DNA from: Trebonia sp963795335
Lineage (GTDB): Bacteria > Actinomycetota > Actinomycetes > Streptosporangiales > Streptosporangiaceae
Length of the DNA: 64,000 bases
Assembly (NCBI GenBank): GCA_963795335.1
Contig: CAWCHI010000016.1
Span: forward strand, 62,001-126,000
Direction of reading: 5' to 3'
Shown: in pieces, positions 17,031 to 27,568 of the stretch
How the letters are laid out: each line of letters begins with the position of its first letter
Numbering within the stretch: the stretch's first letter is position 1
Notes under the pieces: generated by a model
Database searches by the model: none
The model's input: only the letters and a program-made list of their open reading frames with translations
What the model was told of the DNA's origin: nothing
Made by a program: the position numbers and the translations under genes

Positions 17031-18368
17031 TCAGGACGGGGCTGGCGCCTCCTCGTCCGCTTGCCACCCCGCGCCGCGCGTTCCCGTGGCGCTGTCCGGT
17101 GCCCGGTAGCGGCGGAAGCCCGGCAGCGCCGCGCCGATCACGATCACCCCGGCGATGGTCATCAGGCCGCCGCTCAGCGCGCTGACGCCGGGGTGGTCAG
17201 AACGACCCGACCAGGCCCGACTCGAGCGACCCGAGCTGCCGCCGCCCGCGCCGACGAGGAAGTCCGCCGCGTTCACCCGGCCGCGGAACTCATCCGGGCG
17301 TCGACGTTCTGGACGATGATCCTGCGGACGACGACGGTGAACGTGTCCGCCAGCCCGGCGATCGCCAGCGCGAGCAGCGTCAGCCACAGCGACGGCGCGA
17401 CCGCGAACAGCGCGAAGCCGCCGCCCCAGACGGCCACGCAGGCCAGCATGAGGCGCCCGAGCCGCGACGCGTGCCGCAGCGGCCCGGCGAAGACCGCGCT
17501 GACCAGGCCGCCGACGCCGATCGCGGTCGCTGAACAGGCCGAGCGTGCGCGGGTCGCCGCCGAACCGCTCGGCGTTGATCGCCGGGAACAGCGACACCGG
17601 CAGCGCGAAGAAGGTCGCGTTCACGTCGGCGAGGAACGCGCCGCACAGCACCGGCGTGCGCCGGATGAACGACAGCCCCTCGAGCGGTCAGCGCGAGCCC
17701 GGACCGGCGCGCCCCGGTCCGGCTAGCGTCCCGCTGCCGCCTTCTCCGCCCCGGCCTCGACCGGCGGCGGACGCAGGCGGCAGGGCAGCCGGCCCACGCC
17801 CCACAGCGCCCCCGCGAAGGAGATCGCGTCCACCAGGTAGCAGCCGCGCACGCCGGTCCACGCCGGTGATCACGCCGGCGAGCGCGGGTCCGGCGATCAG
17901 CACGACCTGGAAGACGATCCGGTTCAGCGCCATCGCGGCGCCCAGCTGGTCGCCTGGGACCAGCCGGGGGATGAACGTCTGCCGGGCCGGGCGCGTTGAC
18001 CGCGCTGAGCGCCGAGTCCGCCGCGACCAGCGCGTACAGCGGCCACAGGGTGGCGCCGCCGAAGGCCGCCAGGCCGAACAGCACCGCCGGCACCAGCGCC
18101 TGGCCCGCGGTCGCCGCCAGCACCAGGCGCCGCCGGTCGACCCGGTCGGCCAGCGTCCCGCCGGGCAGGGTGATCAGCAGCAGCGGGATGAGCGCGGCCA
18201 GCCCGAGGCCGCCGACCGCCGCCGTCGACCGGGTCAGGTCGTACACCTGGAGGCTGACCGCGAACGTGGTCATCGCCGAGCCGGTGCGCGAGACAGCATG
18301 GTGCCGAGCCAGAGCCGCCGGAAGGCGGGGTACTCCCGCAGCGGGGTGATGTCGGTGAGCAGCCGCAC
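17031..18368 (-). pseudogene. MFS transporter (EntS/MFS_3-type), frame-disrupted
   Basis: A 12-segment major facilitator exporter of about 445 residues after joining at least five frame changes (about 18290, 18000, 17860, 17690-17540, 17300-17210). Recognisable stretches: LREYPAFRRLWLGTMLS at the start; GLGLAALIPLLLITLPGG, then LADRVDRRRLVL, the loop 2-3 motif; ALNRIVFQVVLIAGPALAG; ADVNATFFALPVSLFPAIN; and a last segment ending near GFRRYRAPD. This subfamily exports siderophores, macrolides and similar small molecules. The likely start is GTG at 18368. It diverges from a MarR gene with an operator-like palindrome between them, suggesting repression relieved by the exported compound. Confidence 0.75.
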
Positions 18369-18381
18369 GGCCGACAGTGTA

Positions 18382-18403
18382 ACAGTGCTTATATAAGTGC
18401 TGT
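18382..18403. promoter_or_regulatory. MarR-type operator between divergent marR and MFS genes
   Basis: An imperfect 22-bp palindrome, ACAGTGCTTAT / ATAAGTGCTGT (9 of 11 positions symmetric), with a perfect CTTATATAAG core, lies 13 bases from the MFS start and 22 from the marR start. Its TATA-rich core probably overlaps -10 elements of both promoters. Confidence 0.6.
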
Positions 18404-18425
18404 CATATGCGCTTAGGATGTGCTC

Positions 18426-18983
18426 ATGAGCGAGAGACAGCCCGCGCCCGGCGGGAGGGCGCGGCCGGCGGACGACCCGACCGAGGAGAGCCGCTGGCGC
18501 CCGGTCTACCGGTGCTGTCCGGACATGGACGACGAGATCGCCCAGGTCTACGCCGAGAACGGCATCGACGACCTCAAGCCGACCTGGGTGATGGAGATCA
18601 TCCGGCTGCACGTGCGCGGCCCGATGACGATCGCTGAGCTGGCCCGCTCGTTCGGCCGCACCCACTCGGCCCTGAGTCAGAAGGTGGCGGCGATGCGCGC
18701 GGCTGGCTGGCTGGAGACTGAGCCAGGGGAGGACGCGCGAGCCAAGATGGTGTCCCTGACCCCCAAGGCCGAGCGCATCGCCGCCCAGCTGGCGGCCGAG
18801 TGGCGGGCCACCGACGCGGCGATGGCCGAGATCGAGGCCGAAATCCCGTACCCGCTGTCGCAGGTAGCGGCGGACATCCGCGCGGTGCTGGCGCGCAAGA
18901 GCTTCCACGACCGCATCACCGAGCGGCTGGCGGCCGACCCGGGCTGGGCCGCCATGCACGCGGGCGGCCACGCCGGCTCCTAG
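18426..18983 (+). CDS. MarR-family transcriptional regulator
   Basis: A 185-residue winged-helix protein. The DNA-binding core is PMTIAELARSFGRTHSALSQ (about 69-88, the recognition helix), followed by the wing WLETEPGEDARAKMVSLTPK (about 97-116). Helices on both sides should form the dimer interface. ATG at 18426 is preferred to the GTG at 18420 because AGGA at 18415-18418 sits 7 bases before it. It is divergent from the MFS exporter gene and probably represses both. A Cys pair near the N-terminus (YRCCPD) might respond to oxidation; that is speculative. Confidence 0.8.
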   Translation: MSERQPAPGGRARPADDPTEESRWRPVYRCCPDMDDEIAQVYAENGIDDLKPTWVMEIIRLHVRGPMTIAELARSFGRTHSALSQKVAAMRAAGWLETEPGEDARAKMVSLTPKAERIAAQLAAEWRATDAAMAEIEAEIPYPLSQVAADIRAVLARKSFHDRITERLAADPGWAAMHAGGHAGS

Positions 18984-19005
18984 CGACCGGGGCTGCCTCC
19001 GGCCG

Positions 19006-19981
19006 TTACTCCACAGGCGTGCTCACGGTGGCGGCCAGCTCACGCGTGCGGTACCAGTCGCCCGCCACCACCGGGGCGAGCGCCCGGTTGCCGGCCACCG
19101 GGCTGATCACCGTGTCCATCTCCGCTTCGAGGAAGACGATGAGCGAGATCAGCTCCTCCTGCGGCGCCCGGTCCGGCGGCGGCAGTACCCGGTGGCGCGT
19201 CGATCGCCAGCGGTCGCCGGTCCAGCGGGCCAGCAGGTCGGCCACGTTGACGGTGAACGCGCCGGGCACGTAGGGCGCGTCCGCCCAGGTGCCGTCGAGC
19301 GCCTGGACCTGCAGGCCGCCGTAGCCGGGCTGCCGGTCGAGGATGGTGAGAATGCCCCAGTCGGTGTGCGGGGCGACCCGGTACTGGCCCGCGGCGGCCG
19401 GGCCGGTGGCCGACAGCGGCGGGTAGCGGTTGATGTTGAACGTCTGCGGCCCGCGCAGCACGTGCGCGGTAAAGGTGTCCGCGGCCAGCCCGAGCGCGAC
19501 CGCGCCCATCCGCAGCAGGTCGTAGTACAGCTCGCGGACCTGCCCGGTGAAGTCCGCCGCGAGTGACCCGAGAGCCGGGCACTCATCCGGCCAGACGTTG
19601 GGCGCGAACCACTGCTCGTCGGTGGCCCGGTCCCCGGTCGCGAAGTCCCGGCCGTTGGTGATGCTCTCCTTCAGGTCGGCCCGGGCCGGGTCGGCCGTCT
19701 CCCCGTAGAACGCGTTGGCCTCGCCCCCCTGCGGGATCCAGCCGCGCCCGCCGACCGGCGTGGCGTACCGGTGCTTGCGCGCCGCCGGGCAACGCGAAGA
19801 ACCGGTCCGCCTCGTCCCTGATCCGCTGGCGCAGCTCCGCGGGCACGCCGTGGTTTTCGATCAGCAGGAACCCGGAGTCGCGCAGTGCCTGGTCCATCCG
19901 CGCGGCCAGCCGGAGGCGCTCGCGGTCCGGGCCGTGCCGCCACGCGGCGATGTCGAGCAGGGGGATATCAGGCGTCGTCAT
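19006..19981 (-). pseudogene. 2-oxoglutarate/Fe(II)-dependent oxygenase (isopenicillin N synthase family), one frameshift
   Basis: A non-heme iron oxygenase of about 325 residues. The N-terminal DIOX_N region includes IPLLDIAAWRHG and ALRDSGFLLIENHGVP. The catalytic jelly-roll has APHTDWGILTILDRQPGYGG, with the His-x-Asp iron ligands, and RSTRHRVLPP with the distal His and the Arg that binds 2-oxoglutarate. These enzymes hydroxylate or cyclise small molecules. The frame breaks at about 19795: removing one C from a CCC run joins RFFALP to AARKHRYATPVG and restores a single frame, so this is probably a base-calling error. ATG at 19981. It is convergent with marR and has no obvious pathway partner here. 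Confidence 0.85.
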
Positions 19982-20108
19982 AGCACGAGTCAATATTCTC
20001 CGGCCCGGTTACGCCAACCCGCGCGCCGGGTTTCCTGCAGGTGACACCCGCCGCCCTGCTCGCCGCCCGCCCTGCCGCCTGGCCGTTCCACTAGGCGGCA
20101 CCCGACAC

Positions 20109-21002
20109 CTAACGCTCCCCGGCCGGCCGCGCCAGCGACGCCGCCTTGACCACGTGACTCAGCAGGATGGCGGTCGTCACCGGGCCGACCCCGCCCGGGA
20201 CCGGCGTGAGCGCGCCGGCCACCGCCGCCACGGCCGGGTCGACGTCGCCCGCGAGGCCTCCGCCGGGCGCCGGGCTGGTGCCCACGTCGATCACGACGGC
20301 ACCGGGGGAGACGTGCCCGGGACCGATCAGGCCGGCCCGCCCGGCCGCCGCGACCAGCACGTGGGCCTGCCGGGTGACTGACGGCAGGTCGGCCGTGCGC
20401 GAGTGGGCGATGGTGACCGTGGCGTGCCGACCGAGCAGCAGCTGGCCGACCGGCTTGCCGACCACGGCCGAGCGGCCCACTACCACTACCGGTTGGCCCC
20501 GCAGCTCCACCCCGAAGTGGTCGAGCAGCGCCAGCACCGCCGCAGCGGTCGCCGGGGCGAAGGCCGGCAGCCCGGCCGTCAGCCGGCCGATCGACTCGGG
20601 GCTGGCGCCGTCGACGTCCTTGGCGGGCGGGATCGCCGCCGCCAGGGCGGCCAGGCTGGCGCCGTCCGGCAGCGGGGTCGGCACGATGATGCCGTGCACC
20701 TCCGGGTCGTCGGCGAGCTGGGCCAGGGACGCGCGGACGCCCGCCACCGTCGTCGTCCGGGCCACGTCGCAGGCGATCCCGGCCCGGCTGGCCGCGCTGG
20801 CGAGCGAGCGGACGTAGGCCGCGCTGCCGGCGTCGTCGGTCGCGGTGACCACCGCCACTCGCGGCGGCGGCCCGTCGGCGGCGAGGGCGGCGGCCCGGGC
20901 GGCCGTCTCGGCCCGCAGCTCCCGGGCCAGCTCCCGGCCGCTCAGCTCGCGCGCCCGGGGCGGGCCTGAAGGGTGCTCGCCCGCCCCGGGCCCGGTCGTC
21001 AC
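20109..21002 (-). CDS. folD: FolD-like methylenetetrahydrofolate dehydrogenase lacking cyclohydrolase residues
   Basis: A 297-residue FolD-family enzyme of the cytosolic one-carbon pathway. Motifs kept: AKDVDGASPESIGRL and the Rossmann segment VVVVGRSAVVGKPVGQLLL, later PVPGGVGPVTTAILL. Two residues essential for the cyclohydrolase half in E. coli FolD differ: the Lys of YVxSK is Leu (AAYVRSLAS) and the Gln of VQLPLP is Pro (IIVPTPLPDG). It may therefore only oxidise or reduce methylene/methenyl-THF. The GTG start at 21002 overlaps the stop of an FchA-type gene (GTGA), so both are translationally coupled and the partner could supply the missing cyclohydrolase activity. Confidence 0.85.
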   Translation of the reverse strand: MTTGPGAGEHPSGPPRARELSGRELARELRAETAARAAALAADGPPPRVAVVTATDDAGSAAYVRSLASAASRAGIACDVARTTTVAGVRASLAQLADDPEVHGIIVPTPLPDGASLAALAAAIPPAKDVDGASPESIGRLTAGLPAFAPATAAAVLALLDHFGVELRGQPVVVVGRSAVVGKPVGQLLLGRHATVTIAHSRTADLPSVTRQAHVLVAAAGRAGLIGPGHVSPGAVVIDVGTSPAPGGGLAGDVDPAVAAVAGALTPVPGGVGPVTTAILLSHVVKAASLARPAGER

Positions 21003-21613
21003 TGAGTGATCTCCTCGCGGACCGCGACGATGACCCGGCCCGCCCGGTCGGCCACACCGTCGGCCAGGGCAGCGGTCGCGGCCAGCTCGGCCCGGAGCGC
21101 GACGTCGGTGATCCCGGTCAGGTTCGCCTCGATGTTCACCGCCGCGGTCAGCGCGGCCGCGCTGATCGCGGCCGCGGCGGCGGCGATATCCGAGATCACG
21201 TTCTTGTTGGCGGCCGGCAGCAGTTCCTCGGCCAGACCGACCAGCCGGACCGAGGCGGCCATCAGGTCGGCGGGCGGCCCGGCCGCGCCTGCCATCGCGT
21301 CCGCGATCGCGTCCGACCGGGCCTCCCTGGCCTGCTCGGAGTCCTTCGGCAGCCGGTAGGCGGCCGCGACCTTCTCGAACGCGGCCTCGTCGGCGCCGGC
21401 CAGGCCGACCGCCTCATCGGCCAGCCCGTCGGCTGCCGCGCGGACCCGGCCGACCGTCTCCGCGTCGTAGCGTGGCCCGTCGCTGAACCGCGCGACCATA
21501 GCGAGCAGGGCGGCGGCCTGCGCCGCGCACAGCGCCCCGGCGGCCCCGCCGCCCGGCGTGGCGCTCCGGGCGGCCAGGCGGGTCAGGAAGCTGCCCACTG
21601 TCTCGTCGCGCAT
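20999..21613 (-). CDS. fchA: Methenyl-THF cyclohydrolase / formimino-THF cyclodeaminase family protein (FchA)
   Basis: A 204-residue, mostly helical protein of the FTCD_C (PF04961) family, the fold of formimidoyl-THF cyclodeaminase and of the monofunctional cyclohydrolase FchA. The signature SATPGGGAAGALCAAQAAAL lies at about residues 17-36; later conserved parts are AANKNVISDIAAAA and AAVNIEANLTGI. Length matches FchA. It is translated just before folD with overlapping stop and start. With the altered FolD active site this favours a methenyl-THF cyclohydrolase role over histidine breakdown, and no hut genes are nearby. ATG at 21613. Confidence 0.85.
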   Translation of the reverse strand: MRDETVGSFLTRLAARSATPGGGAAGALCAAQAAALLAMVARFSDGPRYDAETVGRVRAAADGLADEAVGLAGADEAAFEKVAAAYRLPKDSEQAREARSDAIADAMAGAAGPPADLMAASVRLVGLAEELLPAANKNVISDIAAAAAAISAAALTAAVNIEANLTGITDVALRAELAATAALADGVADRAGRVIVAVREEITQ

Positions 21614-21748
21614 GAAGGCCAGGCTACTGCCAGACCGCGTCGCTCAGCAGCCCAGTCGCCGGGCGCCAGGGCGGTCAGCGCCACGCCTGGCGGCACCAGG
21701 CCGAGCCAGCGTCGGCGGCCGTCGCGCTGACCGCACCCTGCGGTGCGT

Positions 21749-23163
21749 TCAGCGCCGCTGCTCGTCGAGCACCGCCGCCAGCGTGTCCAGCGCGGCGGGC
21801 AAGTCGCCGGTGGGGACCGCGCCGAAGCCGAGCAGCAGCCCGTCCCGCGGCGGGGCCGCGCGGTAGAACTGCCGCAGGCCGGCGGGGCCGAGGCCGCGGG
21901 CGGCGGCCGCCCGCAGCAGCGGCTCCTCCTCCAGCCCCGGCCGCAGCATGGTGGTGATGTGCAGGCCCGCGTTGGGCGTCCAGGCGGTGAGGTGCCGCCC
22001 GAGGCGCCCCCCGAGCTGCTGGGTGACGATCTCGTAGCGGTCGGTGTACACCCGCCTGCTGCGGCGGAGGTGCCGGTCGAGCAGCCCGTCCTCGATGAAG
22101 CCGGCCAGGGCGGCCTGCGTCGCCTGCGGCGGGTGCCAGTCGATCAGCTGGCGCACCGCCAGGACCGGTTCCACCAGGTCCGGCGGGAGGACGGCGAAGC
22201 CGAGGCGGACCGAGGGGGACAGCGTCTTCGAAAACGACCCGACGTAGATCACCCGCCCGTACGGGTCGAGCGCGTGCAGCGGTTCGAGTGGCCGGTCGAC
22301 GTAGCGGAACTCGGTGTCGTAGTCGTCCTCGATGACCGCCGCATCGTGCTCCTGGGCCCAGGCCAGCAGGGCCCGGCGACGAGCCAGTGACATCGTCATG
22401 CCCAGCGGGTACTGATGCGAGGGGGTGACGTAGACGATGCGGGCCGCCGGCGGCAGCCGCTCGACGACCAGGCCCTGGTCGTCGACCGGGACGCTGACCA
22501 CGCGGGCGCCCAGGGCGGTGAACAGCCGGTGGGCGGCCGTGTAGCCCGGGTCCTCGACCGCCACCATGCCCATGGGGTCCAGCAGCACCCGGCTGACCAG
22601 GTCAATCGCGTGCTGGGCGCCGCTGGTGACGACGATCGTGCCGGCGCTGCAGGTCACCGAGCGACTGCGGGCGATCCAGCTCGCGATGGCCCGGCGCAGC
22701 CGCGCCTTCCCGGCCGGGTTGCCGTACTCCAGCGTCCCGCCCGTCATCGCCCCGGCGACCCGGCGGCGCCACGCCTCGGCCGGGAACAGGGCCGCGTCGG
22801 GCAGCCCCGGGCGCAGGTCGAACGCGTAGCGGCGACCAGGGGCGGGGAAGATCGGGGTCCAGCCGGCGAACCGGTGGCCTGGCCGCAGCCCGCTGACCGG
22901 TTCGGCCGGCCGGGTTTCTGGGCCCAGGGCGGCGGTGACGGCGCTGCCGCCGCCGCCCGTCCCTCGGCGTATCCCTCGGCCACCAGCCGGCCGTAGGCGG
23001 TGGTCACCGTGTGGCGGGAGACGCCAAGTTCCTTGGCCAGCTGCCGGCTGGGGGTGAACTTGTCCCCCGGCACCAGGCGGCCGCTGGCGATCGCCCGCCG
23101 GAGCTGATGGTAAAGCTGCTCGGAGAGCGGCTCGCCTGCCTGCGGATCGAGAAAGATGTCCAT
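21749..23163 (-). pseudogene. MocR/PdxR-type GntR regulator with aminotransferase domain, one frameshift
   Basis: An N-terminal GntR winged helix (LSEQLYHQLRRAIASGRLVP, then TPSRQLAKELGVSRHTVTTA, residues about 13-58) joins a fold-type I PLP domain. That domain has TSGAQHAIDLVSRVLLDPMG, VEDPGYTAAHRLF, TPSHQYPLGMTMSLARR and VIYVGSFSKTLSPSVRLGF with the PLP lysine. Inferred length is about 472 residues, normal for PdxR-like activators of pyridoxal synthesis or transport and aminotransfer genes. The frame is lost at about 22950, where a G is missing from a GGGG run after AEGR; restoring it gives a glycine-rich linker. ATG at 23163. No pdx genes lie nearby, so its target is unknown. Confidence 0.85.
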
Positions 23164-23374
23164 CTATCTCGCCTGCACGCCGCCTCGGTGCTCACTTGGC
23201 ATGGGTAAATGCTAGCAAGTTGGACCTTGGTGGCAGGCCAAAAGCCGCATAAGGTAAAGCCTTCCACGTACCGGCTGAGTCGCCCGACCGGTTCGTGCTC
23301 CGTGTGCTCACGGGGACGTACACGGCGCACGCCGGGGCCGGGGCGGCCGGTGCAGCCGGCCCCGGCCCACGCGG

Positions 23375-24244
23375 TCAATTTGTCCCCGGGGACCGCGACG
23401 CTGGCCCGGCCCACACGGCCGCCTCGCCCCCGGCGCCCGGGCTGGTCACCGCGGCGGGCGCGCCGAGCCGGATGTCGGCCTGCGCTTCCCGGCCCTGGCC
23501 AGCCCAGGTGACGGCTACGCCGGGACCCCAGCCCTCGGCCGCCAGCGTGTAGCCGTCGCCCCGGATATCGAAGGTGGCCCGGCCGCGGGCGTCGCTGACG
23601 CTGCGGGCGACGGTGCCGTCACGGCCGCACAGCGTCACCAGCGCCCCCGCCACGGGCGTGCCATCCGGCCCGGTGACGACCGCGGCCACCCGCTGTGCGG
23701 GGGGCTCGAAGGTGAGGTCCCCGGGGCCGGGAACGGTGACCGCGCGCGCGACCGGATCGAGCCCGGCGGCCATGCCCACCAGCGTGTAGTCGCCCGCTTC
23801 GAGGCCTTCGAGGCGGTAACCGCCGTCGGCCCCGGCGGTGCCGGTGGCGACGACCTGGCCCTGCTCGTCGGTCAGGGTGACCAGCGCCCCGGCGGCGGGC
23901 GCGGCGGGCGCGCCCGATCCGCTGATCCAGGCGACGCCTTCCAGCACGGCCGCGCCCCCAAGCACGACGTCCCGCCCCAGGTCGGAGATGGTCCCCGGGA
24001 CGGCCGACACGGTGACCAGCTCGGCCGCAGGGCGGCGGCCGGGGGCGGAGACGATCAGCAGATAGGTGCCGGCCGCGCCGAGGCTGATCCGGAAGGTCCC
24101 GGCGGGCGTGGTCCTGGCCGCGCCGACCTGGCGGCCGGTGCCCGGCTCGGTGACGGTGACCGCCGCCCCCTCGGCCGGCTGGCCGCCGGGCAGCCGGACG
24201 ATGCCGGCCAGCGCTGCGTCCCCCTCGCCGCCGCGCGCTGTCAT
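23375..24244 (-). CDS. Three-repeat carboxypeptidase-regulatory-like (prealbumin fold) protein
   Basis: A 289-residue protein made of three tandem domains of about 85 residues. Each starts like LAGIVRLPGGQPAEGAAVTV, LEGVAWISGSGAPAAPAAGA or AAVVTGPDGTPVAGALVTL and continues with a TxxxGTFRISL / DGGYRLEGLEAGDYTLV element. This is the CarboxypepD_reg beta-sandwich. No signal peptide is visible, which is unusual for such adhesion-like domains. The ATG at 24244 overlaps the stop of the upstream MFS gene (ATGA), and that transporter ends in one more copy of the same domain. The two proteins probably work together at the membrane. Confidence 0.8.
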   Translation of the reverse strand: MTARGGEGDAALAGIVRLPGGQPAEGAAVTVTEPGTGRQVGAARTTPAGTFRISLGAAGTYLLIVSAPGRRPAAELVTVSAVPGTISDLGRDVVLGGAAVLEGVAWISGSGAPAAPAAGALVTLTDEQGQVVATGTAGADGGYRLEGLEAGDYTLVGMAAGLDPVARAVTVPGPGDLTFEPPAQRVAAVVTGPDGTPVAGALVTLCGRDGTVARSVSDARGRATFDIRGDGYTLAAEGWGPGVAVTWAGQGREAQADIRLGAPAAVTSPGAGGEAAVWAGPASRSPGTN

Positions 24245-26397
24245 GCCGGCTCCCCGATCGTGAGCAGCACCGGAGCGTCTCCGGCAACCCGGGGGTCAAG
24301 CCGTACCTCCCGGGTCCGCTGGCCGGCCGCGATGAGCACGTAATGCCCGGGCGCGGATACCTGCAGCCGGTACCGGCCGTCGCTGCCGGTGACGGCGGTC
24401 CCGGCGACCACGCTCATCGCGCTGAGCGCGGTGACCGCGACGCCGGCCGCGGGTGCGCCGTCGGGCCTGGTCACGGTGCCCACGATGACGGGGCCGGCGA
24501 TGGCGGAGCTGGCGCCGGCTTGCAGGGCGTTGACCGGGGCGGCCGCGGTGACTTCCCCGGCGACGCCGCAGGCGAGCCCCGCCCCCGGCGGTGCCAGTGC
24601 TGCCTCCGGCGGTTCCAGTGCTGCCTCCGTCGGTTCCAGTACCGCGTCCGGGACCTCAGGGGCCGTCCCCGGGGTACGTGCCGCGGGCCGCGGCTTGCCG
24701 GCCAGCGCGGAGGCGGCCGCGGCGAGCACGCTCACCGCGATCGCGAAGCAGAAGGTGACAACCAGCCCGTGGTGGAATGCGTGGGTGATCAGCCGGGGGA
24801 AGAAATGCTGCCCGGTGATCAGGTTCAGCTTCGCGGCCGGCATGTGACCTGACAGCGAGCCGAGCAGCGGCCGCATCGGGTTGCCGCCCAGGAACGCGGC
24901 GAAGACCACCCCGGGCGCGGGAAGGCGGGCGACGGCGGCCGCCGCCGCCGGCGGTACGTCCTGCCGGGTCAGCCCGTCGTACAGGGCCGACGGGAGGGAC
25001 GTCGCCATGCCCGCCACGGTCAGCGAGAACAGGACGCCGATGGACACCGCGCTGGCCGCGTACATGATGGTCGCGGTCATCCCGGCGCCCGCCCCGCGCT
25101 GGTCCGGAGGCACGTACGTCATGATCTCGGCCCGGTTCGGCGAAATGAAGATGCCGGCGCCGATCCCGGACAGCAGCAGCACGGGCGCGAGCTGCCAGTA
25201 GCTGAAGTCGGCCGGGATGACCATCAGCAGGCCGAACGCGGCCGCGGTCAGCAGCGGCCCGCTGACGGTGAACGCCCGGGGACCGAAACGGCCCGCCGCG
25301 GTACCCGCCAGCGGGGCCGACAGCAGGAAGCCGGCCGCCATCGGCAGCAGGTCGAGGCCGGCCCGCCACGGGGCCTGGCTGAAGCTGTAGCCGTGTTGCG
25401 GCAGCCACACGCCCAGCAGCCAGATGAGCAAGATGAACGGCAGCCCGCCGCGTCCCAGGCTGGTGAGCAGGTTGGCGCCGGTGCCGAAGGCGAACCCTCG
25501 GTTGCGGAGCAGCGACAGCCGCAGCAGCGGCTCAGATACGGTCAGCTCGATAACGGCGAAGACGGCGAGCAGCACTGCGCCGCCGGTGAGGCCGGCCAGC
25601 ACCCACGGGCTGGTCCAGCCCGTCGCCTGGCCGCGGTAGGGCTGGATGGCGGAGGTGAGCGCGGCCAGCACCGCGATCAGGCCGGCGGCGAGGGTGACGT
25701 TGCCCCACCAGTCGACCTTGACCGCGCGCCGGGCGCTGGTCTCCTTCAGCATCAGGCACGCCCAGACGGTGCCGAGCACGCCCACCGCGGCGGACACGGC
25801 GAAGACCAGGTGCCAGTTGCGGGACCCGAGGAGGCCGCCAAGCAGCAGGCCGGAGAACGACCCGGCGATGGCGGCGACGGAGTTGATCCCGATGGCGGTG
25901 CCACGCTGGCGGGCCGGGAAGACGCCGGTCACGATGGCGGTGGAGTTGGCCATCAGGAGGGCGCCGCCAATGCCCTGGGCGACCCGCCAGCCGATCAGCC
26001 ACCAGGCGGCGGCGTCACCCGTCATCCAGGTGACCGACAACAGGATCGAGCAGGCGGTGAAGATGACGAGGCCGATTTTGTACATCCGGGCCCGGCCGAA
26101 CAGGTCGCCCAGCCGGCCGGATGTCACCACCAGCACGGCCGTGACGACGAAGTACCCCATGACCATCCACAGCAGGTAACTGGTGTTCCCGGGCTGCAGC
26201 GGGTCGAGCTTGATCCCGTCGAAGATGTCCGGCAGGGCGATGAGCACGATGGACGAGTTGGCGGTGGCCAGCAGCAGGCCCAGCGTGGTGCTGGACAGGG
26301 CGATCCACTTGTAGCGGCCCGGACGGGGCGCGGTGGCGGTGTCCGCTGGAGCGGCCGCGTCCGCCCGCGCGGGCGCGGCGAGCTGGGAGGTTGTCAT
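24241..26397 (-). CDS. MFS drug:H+ antiporter (DHA2) with C-terminal carboxypeptidase-regulatory-like domain
   Basis: A 718-residue fusion. Residues about 30-560 form a 14-segment DHA2 exporter: the loop 2-3 motif is GRLGDLFGRARMYKIG, motif C-like FPARQRGTAIGINSVAAIAG follows, and the last segments end near FAIAVSVLAAAASAL. A Glu/Pro-rich spacer with repeated LEPTEAALEPPEAAL leads to one CarboxypepD_reg domain (about 635-715) with VGTVTRPDGAPAAGVAVTAL and GSDGRYRLQVSAPGHYVLI. ATG at 26397 is preferred to a TTG at 26436. Stop and start overlap with the three-repeat protein of the same fold downstream. The extra domain might gate, anchor or bind substrate; this is inference. Confidence 0.8.
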   Translation of the reverse strand: MTTSQLAAPARADAAAPADTATAPRPGRYKWIALSSTTLGLLLATANSSIVLIALPDIFDGIKLDPLQPGNTSYLLWMVMGYFVVTAVLVVTSGRLGDLFGRARMYKIGLVIFTACSILLSVTWMTGDAAAWWLIGWRVAQGIGGALLMANSTAIVTGVFPARQRGTAIGINSVAAIAGSFSGLLLGGLLGSRNWHLVFAVSAAVGVLGTVWACLMLKETSARRAVKVDWWGNVTLAAGLIAVLAALTSAIQPYRGQATGWTSPWVLAGLTGGAVLLAVFAVIELTVSEPLLRLSLLRNRGFAFGTGANLLTSLGRGGLPFILLIWLLGVWLPQHGYSFSQAPWRAGLDLLPMAAGFLLSAPLAGTAAGRFGPRAFTVSGPLLTAAAFGLLMVIPADFSYWQLAPVLLLSGIGAGIFISPNRAEIMTYVPPDQRGAGAGMTATIMYAASAVSIGVLFSLTVAGMATSLPSALYDGLTRQDVPPAAAAAVARLPAPGVVFAAFLGGNPMRPLLGSLSGHMPAAKLNLITGQHFFPRLITHAFHHGLVVTFCFAIAVSVLAAAASALAGKPRPAARTPGTAPEVPDAVLEPTEAALEPPEAALAPPGAGLACGVAGEVTAAAPVNALQAGASSAIAGPVIVGTVTRPDGAPAAGVAVTALSAMSVVAGTAVTGSDGRYRLQVSAPGHYVLIAAGQRTREVRLDPRVAGDAPVLLTIGEPA

Positions 26398-26536
26398 GAT
26401 TCCCGGGGGTAAGGCGCTGTCAGTTGGTATTTGCAAAGTAACGCTAGGCTACCGAAGGAGCATGTCCGCGATCAGCGGCGATGTCAGAACGTTACGTAGT
26501 TGTGCGTTCCGTTACCGGAGGGTGGCCGTTTCCCGG

Positions 26537-27538
<1,002 letters not shown>

Positions 27539-27568
27539 AGCGCCGACGCTACCGTCCGGAGGTCCGCC

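Noticed and set aside
13937..18368. Genuine pseudogene cluster from gene decay
   Set aside because: All catalytic motifs are intact across the frame changes and no nonsense substitutions were needed to explain them, so assembly indels are the simpler explanation.
25393..26412. 339-codon plus-strand open frame
   Set aside because: Antisense to the DHA2 transporter, rich in Gly/Gln/Asp with no motif.
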